Below are positions 43,266 through 51,422 of a stretch of 64,000 bases of DNA, one piece after another (the stretch's first letter is position 1; each line of letters begins with the position of its first letter). The translations under genes were made by a program, and so were the position numbers. The notes beneath the pieces were generated by a model that saw nothing but the letters and a program-made list of their open reading frames with translations, searched no databases and was not told the origin of the DNA. Source of the DNA: an uncultured Lachnospiraceae bacterium (GTDB taxonomy: Bacteria > Bacillota > Clostridia > Lachnospirales > Lachnospiraceae); contig CATOPL010000002.1 of the NCBI GenBank assembly GCA_951802115.1, forward strand, positions 264,647-328,646, given 5' to 3'.

Positions 43266-44228
43266 ATGCAGTTTGATAAAGAATTGCAGGATGTCCGTAC
43301 AGTTGCCATTGCCGGGCATGTCAGGCCGGACGGCGACAGTGTTGGCGCCTGTATTGGCCTCTGGCATTATATCAGAGATAATTTTCCGCAGATACAGGCA
43401 GAGATCTGGCTGGAAAAGCCGGACGAAAAATTCGCGGTTCTTGACGGATTTGAATCGATTATGCAGGCAGGTGAAGAAAGAGCTGCATATGATCTATTTG
43501 TGTCGGTGGACTGTGCAGGGTATGACCGCCTTGGAAATGCAGCAAAATATTTTGATCATGCGTTAAAAACTATATGTGTGGATCATCATGTCAGCAACGA
43601 AGGTTTCGCAGATAAGAATATCATTGATGCAGACGCCAGTTCTACATCTGAAGTTTTGTGCGGGATGATGGATCCGGAGAAAATATCAAAAAATGCGGCG
43701 GCCGCGCTCTATACGGGAATAGCCCATGATACAGGCGTATTTCAATACAGCTGTACATCGCCGGATACTATGCGTATGGCTGCCATGCTGATGGAAAAGG
43801 GGATTGCCGGCAGCTATATCCTGGAAGAGACTTTTTATAAAAGGACATATCGTCAGAATCAGATATTAGGAAAAGCGCTTCTGGAAAGTATGCGGATTCT
43901 GGACGGAAGGGGTATTGTCAGCGTGGTTCGCAGAAAAGAGCTGACTTTTTTCGGGGTGGCTCCTGTTGATCTGGATGGCATTGTCAGTCAGCTTAAGATG
44001 ACGGAAGGCGTGGAAGTGGCAATTTTTCTGTATGAAACGGATAATCTGGAATATAAAGTCTCCCTTCGCTCCAAAGATACGGTTGATGTAAGTGAAGTGG
44101 CGTCTTATTTTGGCGGCGGCGGTCATGCGCGCGCGGCCGGGGTGACCATGAAAGGAACCTTCCACGATATTGTCAACAATCTGACCTTACATATTGAGCA
44201 TCAGCTGACGGAGCAGGAAAAGCAGTGA
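43266..44228 (+). CDS. nrnA: DHH/DHHA1 phosphoesterase, NrnA-type nanoRNase/pAp phosphatase
   Basis: 320 residues. DHH metal motifs: GHVRPDGDSVGAC near 18-30, VSVDCAGYDR near 79, CVDHHVSN near 104, ending with DHHA1 motif GGGGHARAAGV near 280. Degrades 2-5 nt RNAs and dephosphorylates pAp. ATG 43266 is favoured over 43263 because AAAGGGGG lies 6 bases before it. It sits between rbfA and truB, its standard place in this operon. Confidence 0.94.
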   Translation: MQFDKELQDVRTVAIAGHVRPDGDSVGACIGLWHYIRDNFPQIQAEIWLEKPDEKFAVLDGFESIMQAGEERAAYDLFVSVDCAGYDRLGNAAKYFDHALKTICVDHHVSNEGFADKNIIDADASSTSEVLCGMMDPEKISKNAAAALYTGIAHDTGVFQYSCTSPDTMRMAAMLMEKGIAGSYILEETFYKRTYRQNQILGKALLESMRILDGRGIVSVVRRKELTFFGVAPVDLDGIVSQLKMTEGVEVAIFLYETDNLEYKVSLRSKDTVDVSEVASYFGGGGHARAAGVTMKGTFHDIVNNLTLHIEHQLTEQEKQ

Positions 44229-45136
44229 GAAACGGAGTTATCAATATCTATAAAGAACAGGGTTTTACTTCCCATGATGTGGTAGCAAAGCTGCGCGGAA
44301 TTTTAAAACAGAAAAAAATTGGTCATACAGGGACTCTCGATCCGGCTGCGGAGGGAGTTCTTCCTGTGTGTCTTGGCAGTGGGACAAAGCTTTGCGATAT
44401 GCTGACGGACAAGGATAAAACATATGAGACGGTGCTGCTGCTGGGGCAGAAAACTGACACACAGGATACAACTGGAACGGTTCTTGACCAGAAAAAGGTA
44501 TCTGTGACAGAGGAAGAAATAAAAGAAGCTGTTTTAAGCTTTACAGGACCCTGCGATCAGATTCCTCCTATGTATTCCGCATTGAAGGTAAACGGGAGAA
44601 AACTCTGCGATCTTGCCAGAGCGGGACAGGAAGTAGAGCGAAAAGCAAGGCCGGTTGTGATCCATAAAATAGAGATTCTGGAGATTCAGATTCCGAGAGT
44701 GCGTATGATTGTATCCTGTTCCAAAGGAACCTATATTCGTACATTGTGTCATGATATCGGAGAAAAGCTTGGATGTCATGGCTGTATGGAAAAGCTTCTG
44801 CGCACAAAGTCAGGACAGTTTCTGCTGAAGGACAGTCTGCGGCTTTCAGAGGTAGAGCGGCTCAGAGACGAAGAAAGGCTCGAGGAAGTAATCATGCCTG
44901 TAGACGCGGTATTTGCAGAGTATTCCCGGACTGTATTAAAAGAGAAATGTTCCGGGCTTGGCTATAATGGAAATCCTTTCCGGGAGACAGATATTGTTTC
45001 CGGAGATACGTTTGAGGGAACGATTCGTGTTTATGATCACAGGGGAACATTTATTGGAATCTATGCTTATCATTCGGAACAGAGGCTGTATCGCCCTGTG
45101 AAAATGTTTTACAGAGCTTCTGCAGAGCAGGGCTGA
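44225..45136 (+). CDS. truB: tRNA pseudouridine(55) synthase TruB
   Basis: 303 residues. Catalytic Asp lies in HTGTLDPAAEGVLPVC near 36-50; SFTGPCDQIPPMYSALKVNG and CSKGTYIRTLCHDIGEKLG are also family hallmarks. Makes pseudouridine 55 in the T-loop of tRNA. Starts with GTG overlapping the nrnA stop (GTGA). Followed by a 92-base gap before ribF with no clear promoter. Confidence 0.96.
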   Translation: MRNGVINIYKEQGFTSHDVVAKLRGILKQKKIGHTGTLDPAAEGVLPVCLGSGTKLCDMLTDKDKTYETVLLLGQKTDTQDTTGTVLDQKKVSVTEEEIKEAVLSFTGPCDQIPPMYSALKVNGRKLCDLARAGQEVERKARPVVIHKIEILEIQIPRVRMIVSCSKGTYIRTLCHDIGEKLGCHGCMEKLLRTKSGQFLLKDSLRLSEVERLRDEERLEEVIMPVDAVFAEYSRTVLKEKCSGLGYNGNPFRETDIVSGDTFEGTIRVYDHRGTFIGIYAYHSEQRLYRPVKMFYRASAEQG

Positions 45137-45228
45137 ATCGCCTGCAGTGTAAAAGTAAGGGTTGTGATAACAGAAGGCAGGAGAAATAGACGGGGATTTT
45201 CCTGAAAAACGGAGCAGGGAGAAAGCGT

Positions 45229-46155
45229 ATGAATTATGTGACAGGAAAAACACAGTTTGATTTAGAAGGACCGTGTGCTGTGAGTCTCGGAAAATTTGAC
45301 GGGCTTCACCGCGGACACCGGAAGTTGCTTCGACATGTTGTCTCCAGAAAAGAGCGGGGACTGTCAGCCGTTATTTTTACTTTTGAAAAAAATCCCACCA
45401 GGATGCTTTCGGGACTTTCCGGACAGAATATCATGACCAATGAAGAACGGCGGCGGCTTTTGGAGCATGAAGGGGTGGATCACCTTCTGGAATGTCCGTT
45501 TGTTCCGGAAATTTCCCTGATGGAACCGGAGAGGTTTCTGAAAGAGATTCTGGCAGGTCAGCTGCATGCGGCATATGTGGCGGTCGGAGAGGACTTCCGG
45601 TTCGGGCATCAGAGAAAAGGGGATGCCTGTATGCTGGAACGCATGGGAAAAACATATGGTTTTCAGGTAGAGGTAGTGGAAAAGGAAAAAAGCCACTGCA
45701 GAGATATCAGCAGCACCTATGTGAGGGAAGCGCTTCATGAGGGGAATATTCCGCTTGCAAACGAGCTTCTGGGCTATCGGTATTTTGTCAGCGGAGAGGT
45801 GCTCCATGGCAGACAGATCGGAAGAACGCTGGGGCTGCCTACGATCAATCTTCTGCCGACACCGGACAAGCTTCTTCCTCCTAACGGAGTGTATCTGACC
45901 AGGACTATGTTAGGGGACGAGGAGTATTATGGGATTACAAATATAGGTTATAAGCCGACAGTAGGCGGAGAATCTCAGAAAGGTGTTGAGACTTTTCTGT
46001 TTGATTTTCAGGGAGACCTGTACGGGCGTTTTCTGTGTGTGGAGTTTCTGGAGTTTGAACGTCCGGAGCAGAAATTCAAGTCTCTGGAAGAACTGAAAGC
46101 GCGGATTTTGTCAGATGTTCACTGGGGAAAAAGTAAAATTTATGTAAAATCTTAA
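45229..46155 (+). CDS. ribF: Bifunctional riboflavin kinase / FAD synthetase
   Basis: 308 residues. FAD synthetase domain first (GKFDGLHRGHRKLL near 20-33, AVGEDFRFGHQRKGD, ISSTYVREAL near 162), then the riboflavin kinase domain (GEVLHGRQIGRTLGLPTINL near 187-206, GVYLTR, LGDEEYYGITNIG). Makes FMN and FAD. ATG 45229 follows a GGGAGAAAG site. Last gene of the rimP operon, ended by a strong hairpin at 46199. Confidence 0.96.
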   Translation: MNYVTGKTQFDLEGPCAVSLGKFDGLHRGHRKLLRHVVSRKERGLSAVIFTFEKNPTRMLSGLSGQNIMTNEERRRLLEHEGVDHLLECPFVPEISLMEPERFLKEILAGQLHAAYVAVGEDFRFGHQRKGDACMLERMGKTYGFQVEVVEKEKSHCRDISSTYVREALHEGNIPLANELLGYRYFVSGEVLHGRQIGRTLGLPTINLLPTPDKLLPPNGVYLTRTMLGDEEYYGITNIGYKPTVGGESQKGVETFLFDFQGDLYGRFLCVEFLEFERPEQKFKSLEELKARILSDVHWGKSKIYVKS

Positions 46156-46198
46156 AGAATATCTTGTAAGTAATGTAAAATTAGGGTAAAGTATATAT

Positions 46199-46229
46199 AA
46201 AGCGTATGTAGAAAACATACGCTTTTGTG
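46199..46229 (+). terminator. Terminator after ribF
   Basis: AAAGCGTATGT (46199-46209) and ACATACGCTTT (46215-46225) form a perfect 11-bp stem with an AGAAA loop, followed by a T-rich tail (TTGTGTTG). Confidence 0.85.
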
Positions 46230-46269
46230 TTGTGTACCTGAAGATAAATCATAATGAGGTAGAGGGACT

Positions 46270-47910
46270 ATGGAGATTAGTGTGATTGTGTCGCTGATGG
46301 GAGGGCTGGGACTCTTTCTTCTGGGAATGAAACAGATGAGTGACGGTCTGGAAAAGGCTGCGGGAGCCAAGATGAGAAGTATTCTGGAAGCGGTTACGAC
46401 AAACAGGCTTTTAGGGACGCTGGTGGGTGTTCTTTTCTGTGCTGTGATCCAGTCATCCAGTGCGACGACCGTTATGGTGGTCAGTTTTGTAAATGCCGGG
46501 ATGATGTCGCTGTATCAGGCGGCCGGTGTGATCATGGGCGCCAATATCGGTACAACTGTGACTTCTCAGCTGGTATCCTTCAATCTGTCCGCCTATGCGC
46601 CGGTATTTTTATTTCTGGGAGTCCTGATGACTCAGTTTGTGAAAAAAGACCGGGTGAAAAAGATCGGAGAGGTTATTCTTGGCTTCGGTGTGCTGTTTAT
46701 GGGACTTTCTGTAATGTCGGGAAGTATGTCAAGCCTGAAAGATTCCCCGCAGGTAGCAGGACTTCTGGGAGGTCTTACCAGTCCGCTGCTCGGTGTTCTG
46801 ATGGGAACGGTGATCACAGCCATTATTCAGAGCTCTTCTGTGACAGTCAGTATTGTGCTTTTAATGGCGCAGCAGGGACTTCTGGAGCTGCCCATTTGTT
46901 TTTACATAATACTCGGGTGCAACATCGGCGCCTGTATGTCCGCGATGCTGGCTTCCTTAAGCGGGAAAAAGGATGCCAAAAGGGCGGCGCTTATTCATCT
47001 GTTTTTTAATATTATCGGTACGGTGATCATGTATGTCGTGCTGACGGTAGCCGGCGGTCTTGTACTCAGTATTATCATGAAGATATCCGGCTCTGATCCG
47101 GGACGCTGTGTGGCAAATGCACATACATTGTTTAAGATTTGTCAGGTAATTGTTCTTCTTCCGTTTACAAAATGGATTGTGAAGCTGACTTATCTGGCAG
47201 TTCCTGGAGAAGAAAAAGAAGAAGATACCGAATACCAGTTATATTATATTGGAAAAACAGCCATGTTTTCTCCGACTACGGCAGTTGTAGAAGCAGTGAT
47301 GGAGCTGGAGCATATGGGAGCGCTGGCCTATGAAAATCTGAACAGAGCGCTGGATGCTCTGATCAGTCTGGATGAGAAAAAGATTAAAAAAGTCTATGCG
47401 GTGGAAAAGCAGATTAATTTTATGAATCATGCGATTACGGATTATCTGGTTCGGATCGGTCAGATGACGCTGCCGATTGACGACAGTAAAAGCATCGGCG
47501 CTCTGTTTCATGTGGTTAATGATATTGAACGCATCGGAGATCATGCGGAGAATCTGGCGGACTCGGCGAGAAATCGCATCAAAGATAATATAGCGTTCAG
47601 CGGCGCGGGGCTTGAGGAGTTGAAAGAGATCAGCGAAAAGGTTAATAAGATCCTGGAATATTCGATTGATATGTTTGCACACAATACAAAAGGGCATATG
47701 CAGGATATCATGGCGCTGGAAAACGAAATTGATGAGATGGAGCGTCAGTTCCAGAAGAATCATGTGGAACGTTTGACAAAGAATGAATGTACGGCGGCGT
47801 CAGGGATGGTATTTTCGGATGCGATTTCCGGTTTCGAAAGAGTGGCGGACCATGCGACCAACATTGCATACGCGCTTCTGGAAAATGTGCCGGAGGATGA
47901 AGAAGAGTAG
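46270..47910 (+). CDS. Na/Pi cotransporter family protein with PhoU-like C-terminus
   Basis: 546 residues. The membrane part (1-315) has two inverted QSS repeats: QSSSATTVMVVSF with GANIGTTVT, and QSSSVTVSIV with GCNIGACMSA, the signature of type II Na/phosphate symporters. Residues about 345-546 form a helical PhoU-like domain (MNHAITDYLVRIGQM, NDIERIGDHAENLAD, FERVADHATNIAY), which may gate transport or sense metal or phosphate. ATG 46270 follows a GAGGTAGAGGG site. A repeat element starts 32 bases after the stop and a terminator lies at 48187. Confidence 0.94.
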   Translation: MEISVIVSLMGGLGLFLLGMKQMSDGLEKAAGAKMRSILEAVTTNRLLGTLVGVLFCAVIQSSSATTVMVVSFVNAGMMSLYQAAGVIMGANIGTTVTSQLVSFNLSAYAPVFLFLGVLMTQFVKKDRVKKIGEVILGFGVLFMGLSVMSGSMSSLKDSPQVAGLLGGLTSPLLGVLMGTVITAIIQSSSVTVSIVLLMAQQGLLELPICFYIILGCNIGACMSAMLASLSGKKDAKRAALIHLFFNIIGTVIMYVVLTVAGGLVLSIIMKISGSDPGRCVANAHTLFKICQVIVLLPFTKWIVKLTYLAVPGEEKEEDTEYQLYYIGKTAMFSPTTAVVEAVMELEHMGALAYENLNRALDALISLDEKKIKKVYAVEKQINFMNHAITDYLVRIGQMTLPIDDSKSIGALFHVVNDIERIGDHAENLADSARNRIKDNIAFSGAGLEELKEISEKVNKILEYSIDMFAHNTKGHMQDIMALENEIDEMERQFQKNHVERLTKNECTAASGMVFSDAISGFERVADHATNIAYALLENVPEDEEE

Positions 47911-47942
47911 GGATTCATTCTTTGCTTCAAGAACATGTTTCA

Positions 47943-48092
47943 GAACGTGTCTGAAGATTGCTTTCTGGCAGATGTGTGTCACAGTTTGCGGGAGGTTGGA
48001 GCCGGATGAGGGAGGCGCAGCGGGTTGCGCTGACCAAACTTCGGAACTGTTTTTGCCAGATATATGCTGCAAATGAGTTTTCAATTACACTC
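47943..48092 (-). repeat. Short inverted-repeat-bounded element, copy 2 (reversed)
   Basis: 150 bases, opposite in orientation to the other copies. Plus-strand ends are GAACGTGTCTGAAGATT and a right end of TTCAATTACACTC; on the minus strand it contains CTCCCGCAAACTGTGACA, the family core. It lies between the phosphate transporter gene and its terminator. Confidence 0.7.
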
Positions 48093-48186
48093 TGAAGTTT
48101 CGGACTTTGTAGTCTGTTCTGCATCTGGGGTTGACTGCACTGACAGATTTTTCTGAAGCTTAATGAATTACGGCAAGATTGGTTGT

Positions 48187-48239
48187 AACGGCGTTGGCAT
48201 TTTTTCGTACAGAACGAAAAAATGCAGACGCCGTTTTTG
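48187..48239 (+). terminator. Strong terminator upstream of the copper operon
   Basis: Arms 48187-48208 and 48214-48235: AACGGCGT with ACGCCGTT, a two-base internal mismatch (TG/AG), then GCATTTTTTCGT with ACGAAAAAATGC, loop of 5, and a T5 tail. It ends the phosphate transporter transcript and insulates the copper promoter that begins 4 bases later. Confidence 0.9.
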
Positions 48240-48242
48240 TGC

Positions 48243-48296
48243 TTGACAAGGATTCGCTTCTGTGTTATAACCAATACAGGACACCCCGGTGGGGTA
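48243..48296 (+). promoter_or_regulatory. Copper-responsive promoter with CsoR-type operator
   Basis: TTGACA at 48243-48248, 17-base spacer, TATAAC at 48266-48271. From 48283 to 48295 runs ACCCC-GGT-GGGGT, a GC-rich palindrome flanked by ACA and AT that matches known CsoR operators (TACCC...GGGTA type). It covers the expected transcription start, so bound apo-CsoR would block transcription until Cu(I) releases it. Confidence 0.8.
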
Positions 48297-48314
48297 TTTG
48301 GAGAAAGGAGTCCA

Positions 48315-50966
48315 ATGGTTATGAAGCAGAAATTTGATGTGACCGGTATGAGCTGCAGCGCCTGCAGCGCCCATGTGGAGAAAGCAGTCAGCAAGGTTCC
48401 TGGAATCGGTCAGGTGCAGGTAAATCTTCTGCAGAACTCCATGGTTGTGGAATATGCGGAGGGAGAGACGGATGCGCAGAAGATCATTGCGGCAGTAACA
48501 GAAGCCGGGTATGGCGCTTCCCTGAAGGGGCAGGAGGATGCAAAAGAGATAAATGAAGTGCAGAAGAAAGCGGCGGACGATACCAGGGCTATGAAACACC
48601 GGCTTGTCTGGTCTGTTGTTTTTCTTGCAGTGTTGATGTATGTTTCGATGGGGCATATGCTTGGCTGGCCGCTTCCGGGTATTTTAAAGGATCATAAAAA
48701 TATTATGGTATTTGCGCTGACGCAGCTCTTTCTGACGCTGCCGGTCATGTATCTGAACCGCAAATATTTTGAGAATGGATTTAAAACGTTGGTGCACAAG
48801 GCACCGAACATGGATACATTGGTAGCCATGGGGTCTACAGCAGCTGCAGTTTACAGTGTCAGTCAGCTGTTTGTAATGGGATATGCCATGGGACATGGAG
48901 ATATGGAAACCGCTCACGACTGTGCGATGAATCTGTATTTTGAAGCGGCGGCGATGATTCTGGCACTGGTGACGATTGGAAAATATATGGAAACCAGGTC
49001 CAAGAGCAGAACCTCCGATGCGATTACAAAACTGATGGATCTGGCACCGAAAACGGCACTGGTACTTCGGGATGGTCAGGAGCTGGAGATTCCGTCCGAA
49101 GATGTAAGAGTGGGTGAGATCGTCATTGTCAAGCCGGGACAAAGCATTCCGGTGGATGGTGTTTTGCTTGAAGGAACCGGTACAGTGGATGAATCGGCGA
49201 TTACCGGCGAAAGTATTCCGGTGGAAAAAAAGGCGGGCGATCGCCTGACAGGAGCGACAGTGAACCGGGCGGGATATTTTCAGATGGAAGCAGACCGGAT
49301 CGGAGAGGATACGACACTGTCTCAGATTATTCGTCTGGTGGAGGAGGCAGGGGGATCGAAAGCGCCGATTGCCAAGCTGGCGGACAAGGTCAGCGGAATC
49401 TTTGTACCTGTGGTGCTGACAATCGCGGTGCTGACGATCGCAGTATGGCTTCTTCTTGGGTACAGCTTCAGTTTTGCACTGGCCTCAGGAATTGCAGTAC
49501 TGGTGATTTCGTGTCCCTGTGCGCTCGGACTGGCGACTCCGACGGCAATTATGGTTGGAACCGGACGGGGAGCGGAGCAGGGAATTCTGATTAAATCCGG
49601 CGAAAGTCTGGAGACTGCGCATCTGATAGATACGATAGTGCTTGATAAGACGGGAACGATTACAAAAGGGCATCCTGCAGTTACAAACCTTCTGACAGCC
49701 CCGGGAGTCATGGAGTCGGAGCTTCTGCAGATGGCGTCGTCGCTTGAACAGTCATCGGAGCACCCGCTGGCAGAGGCGATTGTGGAATGTGCAAAAGAAA
49801 AGGCGACGGTTCTGAAAAAAACAACGGATTTTGAAGCAGTTGCCGGTCAGGGTGTTAGCGGCAAAGTAGACGGCCGGATTATTCTTGCGGGTAATCTGAA
49901 GATGATGAAAGCGCAGAAAGTGGATACGGCAGGGCTGGAAGCGCGTGCAGAGATTTTTGCAGAGGAAGGAAAAACTGCTCTGTATATTGCAGAAGAAGGT
50001 AAACTTCTGGGAATTGTAGCGGTGGCGGATCCTGTGAAAAAGACCAGCGCACAGGCGATTCAGGAGCTGGAGAAAATGGGACTTTCGGTGGTTATGCTGA
50101 CCGGAGATCATGAAAAAACAGCAAAAGCAATTCAGAACCAGCTTGGAATTACACGGGTGGTGGCGGAGGTGCTTCCTCAGGATAAAGAGCAGGAAATACG
50201 CAGGCTTCAGGAAGAAGGGCACAAAGTGGCGATGGTCGGAGACGGAATCAACGATGCGCCGGCTCTGGCCAGGGCAGATGTGGGAATCGCGATTGGGGCA
50301 GGCACGGATGTGGCGATTGAGTCAGCGGATATTGTACTGATGAAAAGCGATCTTCTGGATGCGGCGGCAGCGATTCAGCTGAGCAGGGCGGTAATCCGTA
50401 ACATCAAAGAAAATCTGTTCTGGGCATTTTTCTACAATGCACTTGGGATTCCTCTGGCTATGGGCGTATTCTACCCATTTTTGGGCTGGCAGTTGAATCC
50501 TATGTTCGGAAGCGCTGCGATGAGTTTCAGTTCGGTATTTGTAGTGTCAAATGCGTTGCGTTTAAAAGGTTTTAAACCTTCATTTTATAAGAAGAAATCC
50601 TCCGTGGCAGAAACTTCTGACGCGGCAGAGATAGAACAAACAGCAGATTCCAAAAAAATGCAGTGTACGCTGTCGGATCATAAGGAATGTGGGAAGACAG
50701 ATACGGGTATGCAGCCAGCGGATCAGAATCTGCAGATCTTAAATAAGGAGGACGAAATCATGAAAAAAACAATGAAGATTGAAGGAATGATGTGTGGTCA
50801 TTGTACCGGGAGGGTTGACAAAGTGCTGAATGCCCTGGAAGGCATGGAAGCGACTGTGAGCCTGGAGGATAAGGCTGCATATGTAACTCTCAGCGGTGAT
50901 GTCACCGACGAACTGTTGAAAAAGACAGTGGAGGATGAAGGCTATCAGGTTCTGGAGATTGTATAG
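48315..50966 (+). CDS. copA: Copper-exporting P1B-type ATPase with N- and C-terminal metal-binding domains
   Basis: 883 residues. N-terminal HMA domain (GMSCSACSAHVEKAV, CxxC at about 13-16), eight membrane helices, actuator TGES, the CPC metal site in SCPCALGLATPTA near 400, phosphorylation DKTGT near 444, GDGINDAPALARAD near 641 and MFGSAAMSFSSVFVVSNALR at the end of the membrane part. A hydrophilic linker (about 755-815) joins a second HMA domain (MMCGHC). Exports Cu(I) at ATP cost. ATG 48315 has AAAGGAG only 4 bases upstream; ATG 48321 is equally possible. The C-terminal domain also has its own start signal (next entry). CsoR follows. Confidence 0.95.
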   Translation: MVMKQKFDVTGMSCSACSAHVEKAVSKVPGIGQVQVNLLQNSMVVEYAEGETDAQKIIAAVTEAGYGASLKGQEDAKEINEVQKKAADDTRAMKHRLVWSVVFLAVLMYVSMGHMLGWPLPGILKDHKNIMVFALTQLFLTLPVMYLNRKYFENGFKTLVHKAPNMDTLVAMGSTAAAVYSVSQLFVMGYAMGHGDMETAHDCAMNLYFEAAAMILALVTIGKYMETRSKSRTSDAITKLMDLAPKTALVLRDGQELEIPSEDVRVGEIVIVKPGQSIPVDGVLLEGTGTVDESAITGESIPVEKKAGDRLTGATVNRAGYFQMEADRIGEDTTLSQIIRLVEEAGGSKAPIAKLADKVSGIFVPVVLTIAVLTIAVWLLLGYSFSFALASGIAVLVISCPCALGLATPTAIMVGTGRGAEQGILIKSGESLETAHLIDTIVLDKTGTITKGHPAVTNLLTAPGVMESELLQMASSLEQSSEHPLAEAIVECAKEKATVLKKTTDFEAVAGQGVSGKVDGRIILAGNLKMMKAQKVDTAGLEARAEIFAEEGKTALYIAEEGKLLGIVAVADPVKKTSAQAIQELEKMGLSVVMLTGDHEKTAKAIQNQLGITRVVAEVLPQDKEQEIRRLQEEGHKVAMVGDGINDAPALARADVGIAIGAGTDVAIESADIVLMKSDLLDAAAAIQLSRAVIRNIKENLFWAFFYNALGIPLAMGVFYPFLGWQLNPMFGSAAMSFSSVFVVSNALRLKGFKPSFYKKKSSVAETSDAAEIEQTADSKKMQCTLSDHKECGKTDTGMQPADQNLQILNKEDEIMKKTMKIEGMMCGHCTGRVDKVLNALEGMEATVSLEDKAAYVTLSGDVTDELLKKTVEDEGYQVLEIV
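50760..50966 (+). CDS. copZ: CopZ-like copper chaperone from an internal in-frame start within copA
   Basis: A full ribosome site AAGGAGG (50745-50751) lies 8 bases before an ATG at 50760, in the same frame as copA. The 68-residue product is a complete CopZ/HMA domain with MMCGHC (Cys12 and Cys15) and the usual beta-alpha-beta-beta-alpha-beta length. In related species copZ is a separate gene after copA. Here the copA stop seems lost, giving a fused long form, while the old start signal is kept. Both forms may be made, like the frameshift-made chaperone CopA(Z) of E. coli. This is inference from sequence signals. Confidence 0.65.
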   Translation: MKKTMKIEGMMCGHCTGRVDKVLNALEGMEATVSLEDKAAYVTLSGDVTDELLKKTVEDEGYQVLEIV

Positions 50967-50975
50967 GTAGCGGAT

Positions 50976-51239
50976 ATGCAGGCTGACAGGAAAAAGATTG
51001 AACGTCTGTTAAAGACTGCAAAGGGACAGATTGACGGGATTCTGCGTATGGTGGAAGAAGACCGTTACTGTATGGACATTTCTGCACAGGTCATGGCAAC
51101 AGACGCCATCATAAGAAAAGTAAACAATGAGATCATCCGGGCGCATATGAAAGGATGCGTCAAAGAGGCGATTCTGGAAGGCAAAGGCGATGAGAAAATA
51201 GATGAACTCATGGCGGTTGTAGATAAGCTGACAAAATAA
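50976..51239 (+). CDS. csoR: Copper-sensing repressor CsoR
   Basis: 87-residue all-helical protein of the CsoR/RcnR family (DUF156). The Cu(I) ligand set is Cys32, His57 and Cys61 (YCMDI and RAHMKGC), with the same 25- and 4-residue spacing as M. tuberculosis CsoR Cys36/His61/Cys65. It begins 9 bases after the copA stop with a weak GGTAGCGG site. It should repress its own operon through the operator at 48283-48295 and release on binding Cu(I). Confidence 0.94.
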   Translation: MQADRKKIERLLKTAKGQIDGILRMVEEDRYCMDISAQVMATDAIIRKVNNEIIRAHMKGCVKEAILEGKGDEKIDELMAVVDKLTK

Positions 51240-51264
51240 GGATGTCAGAATTACAAATCTTTCA

Positions 51265-51335
51265 TTGACAAAAACTCCTGTATGTTATAGAATTGTATTC
51301 GAAATGTAATAATTCTGTAATATTTACAGGAGTTT
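51265..51335 (+). promoter_or_regulatory. Promoter and flanking inverted repeat of the NlpC/P60 gene
   Basis: TTGACA at 51265-51270, 17-base spacer, TAGAAT at 51288-51293. A perfect 11-bp inverted repeat, AAACTCCTGTA (51272-51282) and TACAGGAGTTT (51325-51335), starts inside the spacer and closes downstream of the start site. This could be a pair of repressor half-sites straddling the promoter, or a csoR terminator stem. The leader to the ATG is about 120 bases. Confidence 0.5.
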
Positions 51336-51422
51336 ATGTTTGAAGTTAGTTTATTTTGAATCATTTTTTAGGTGAACCGAAGGAGAGTCTCTGTTGATGA
51401 GGCATAAGGAGGCAGATGTGCA

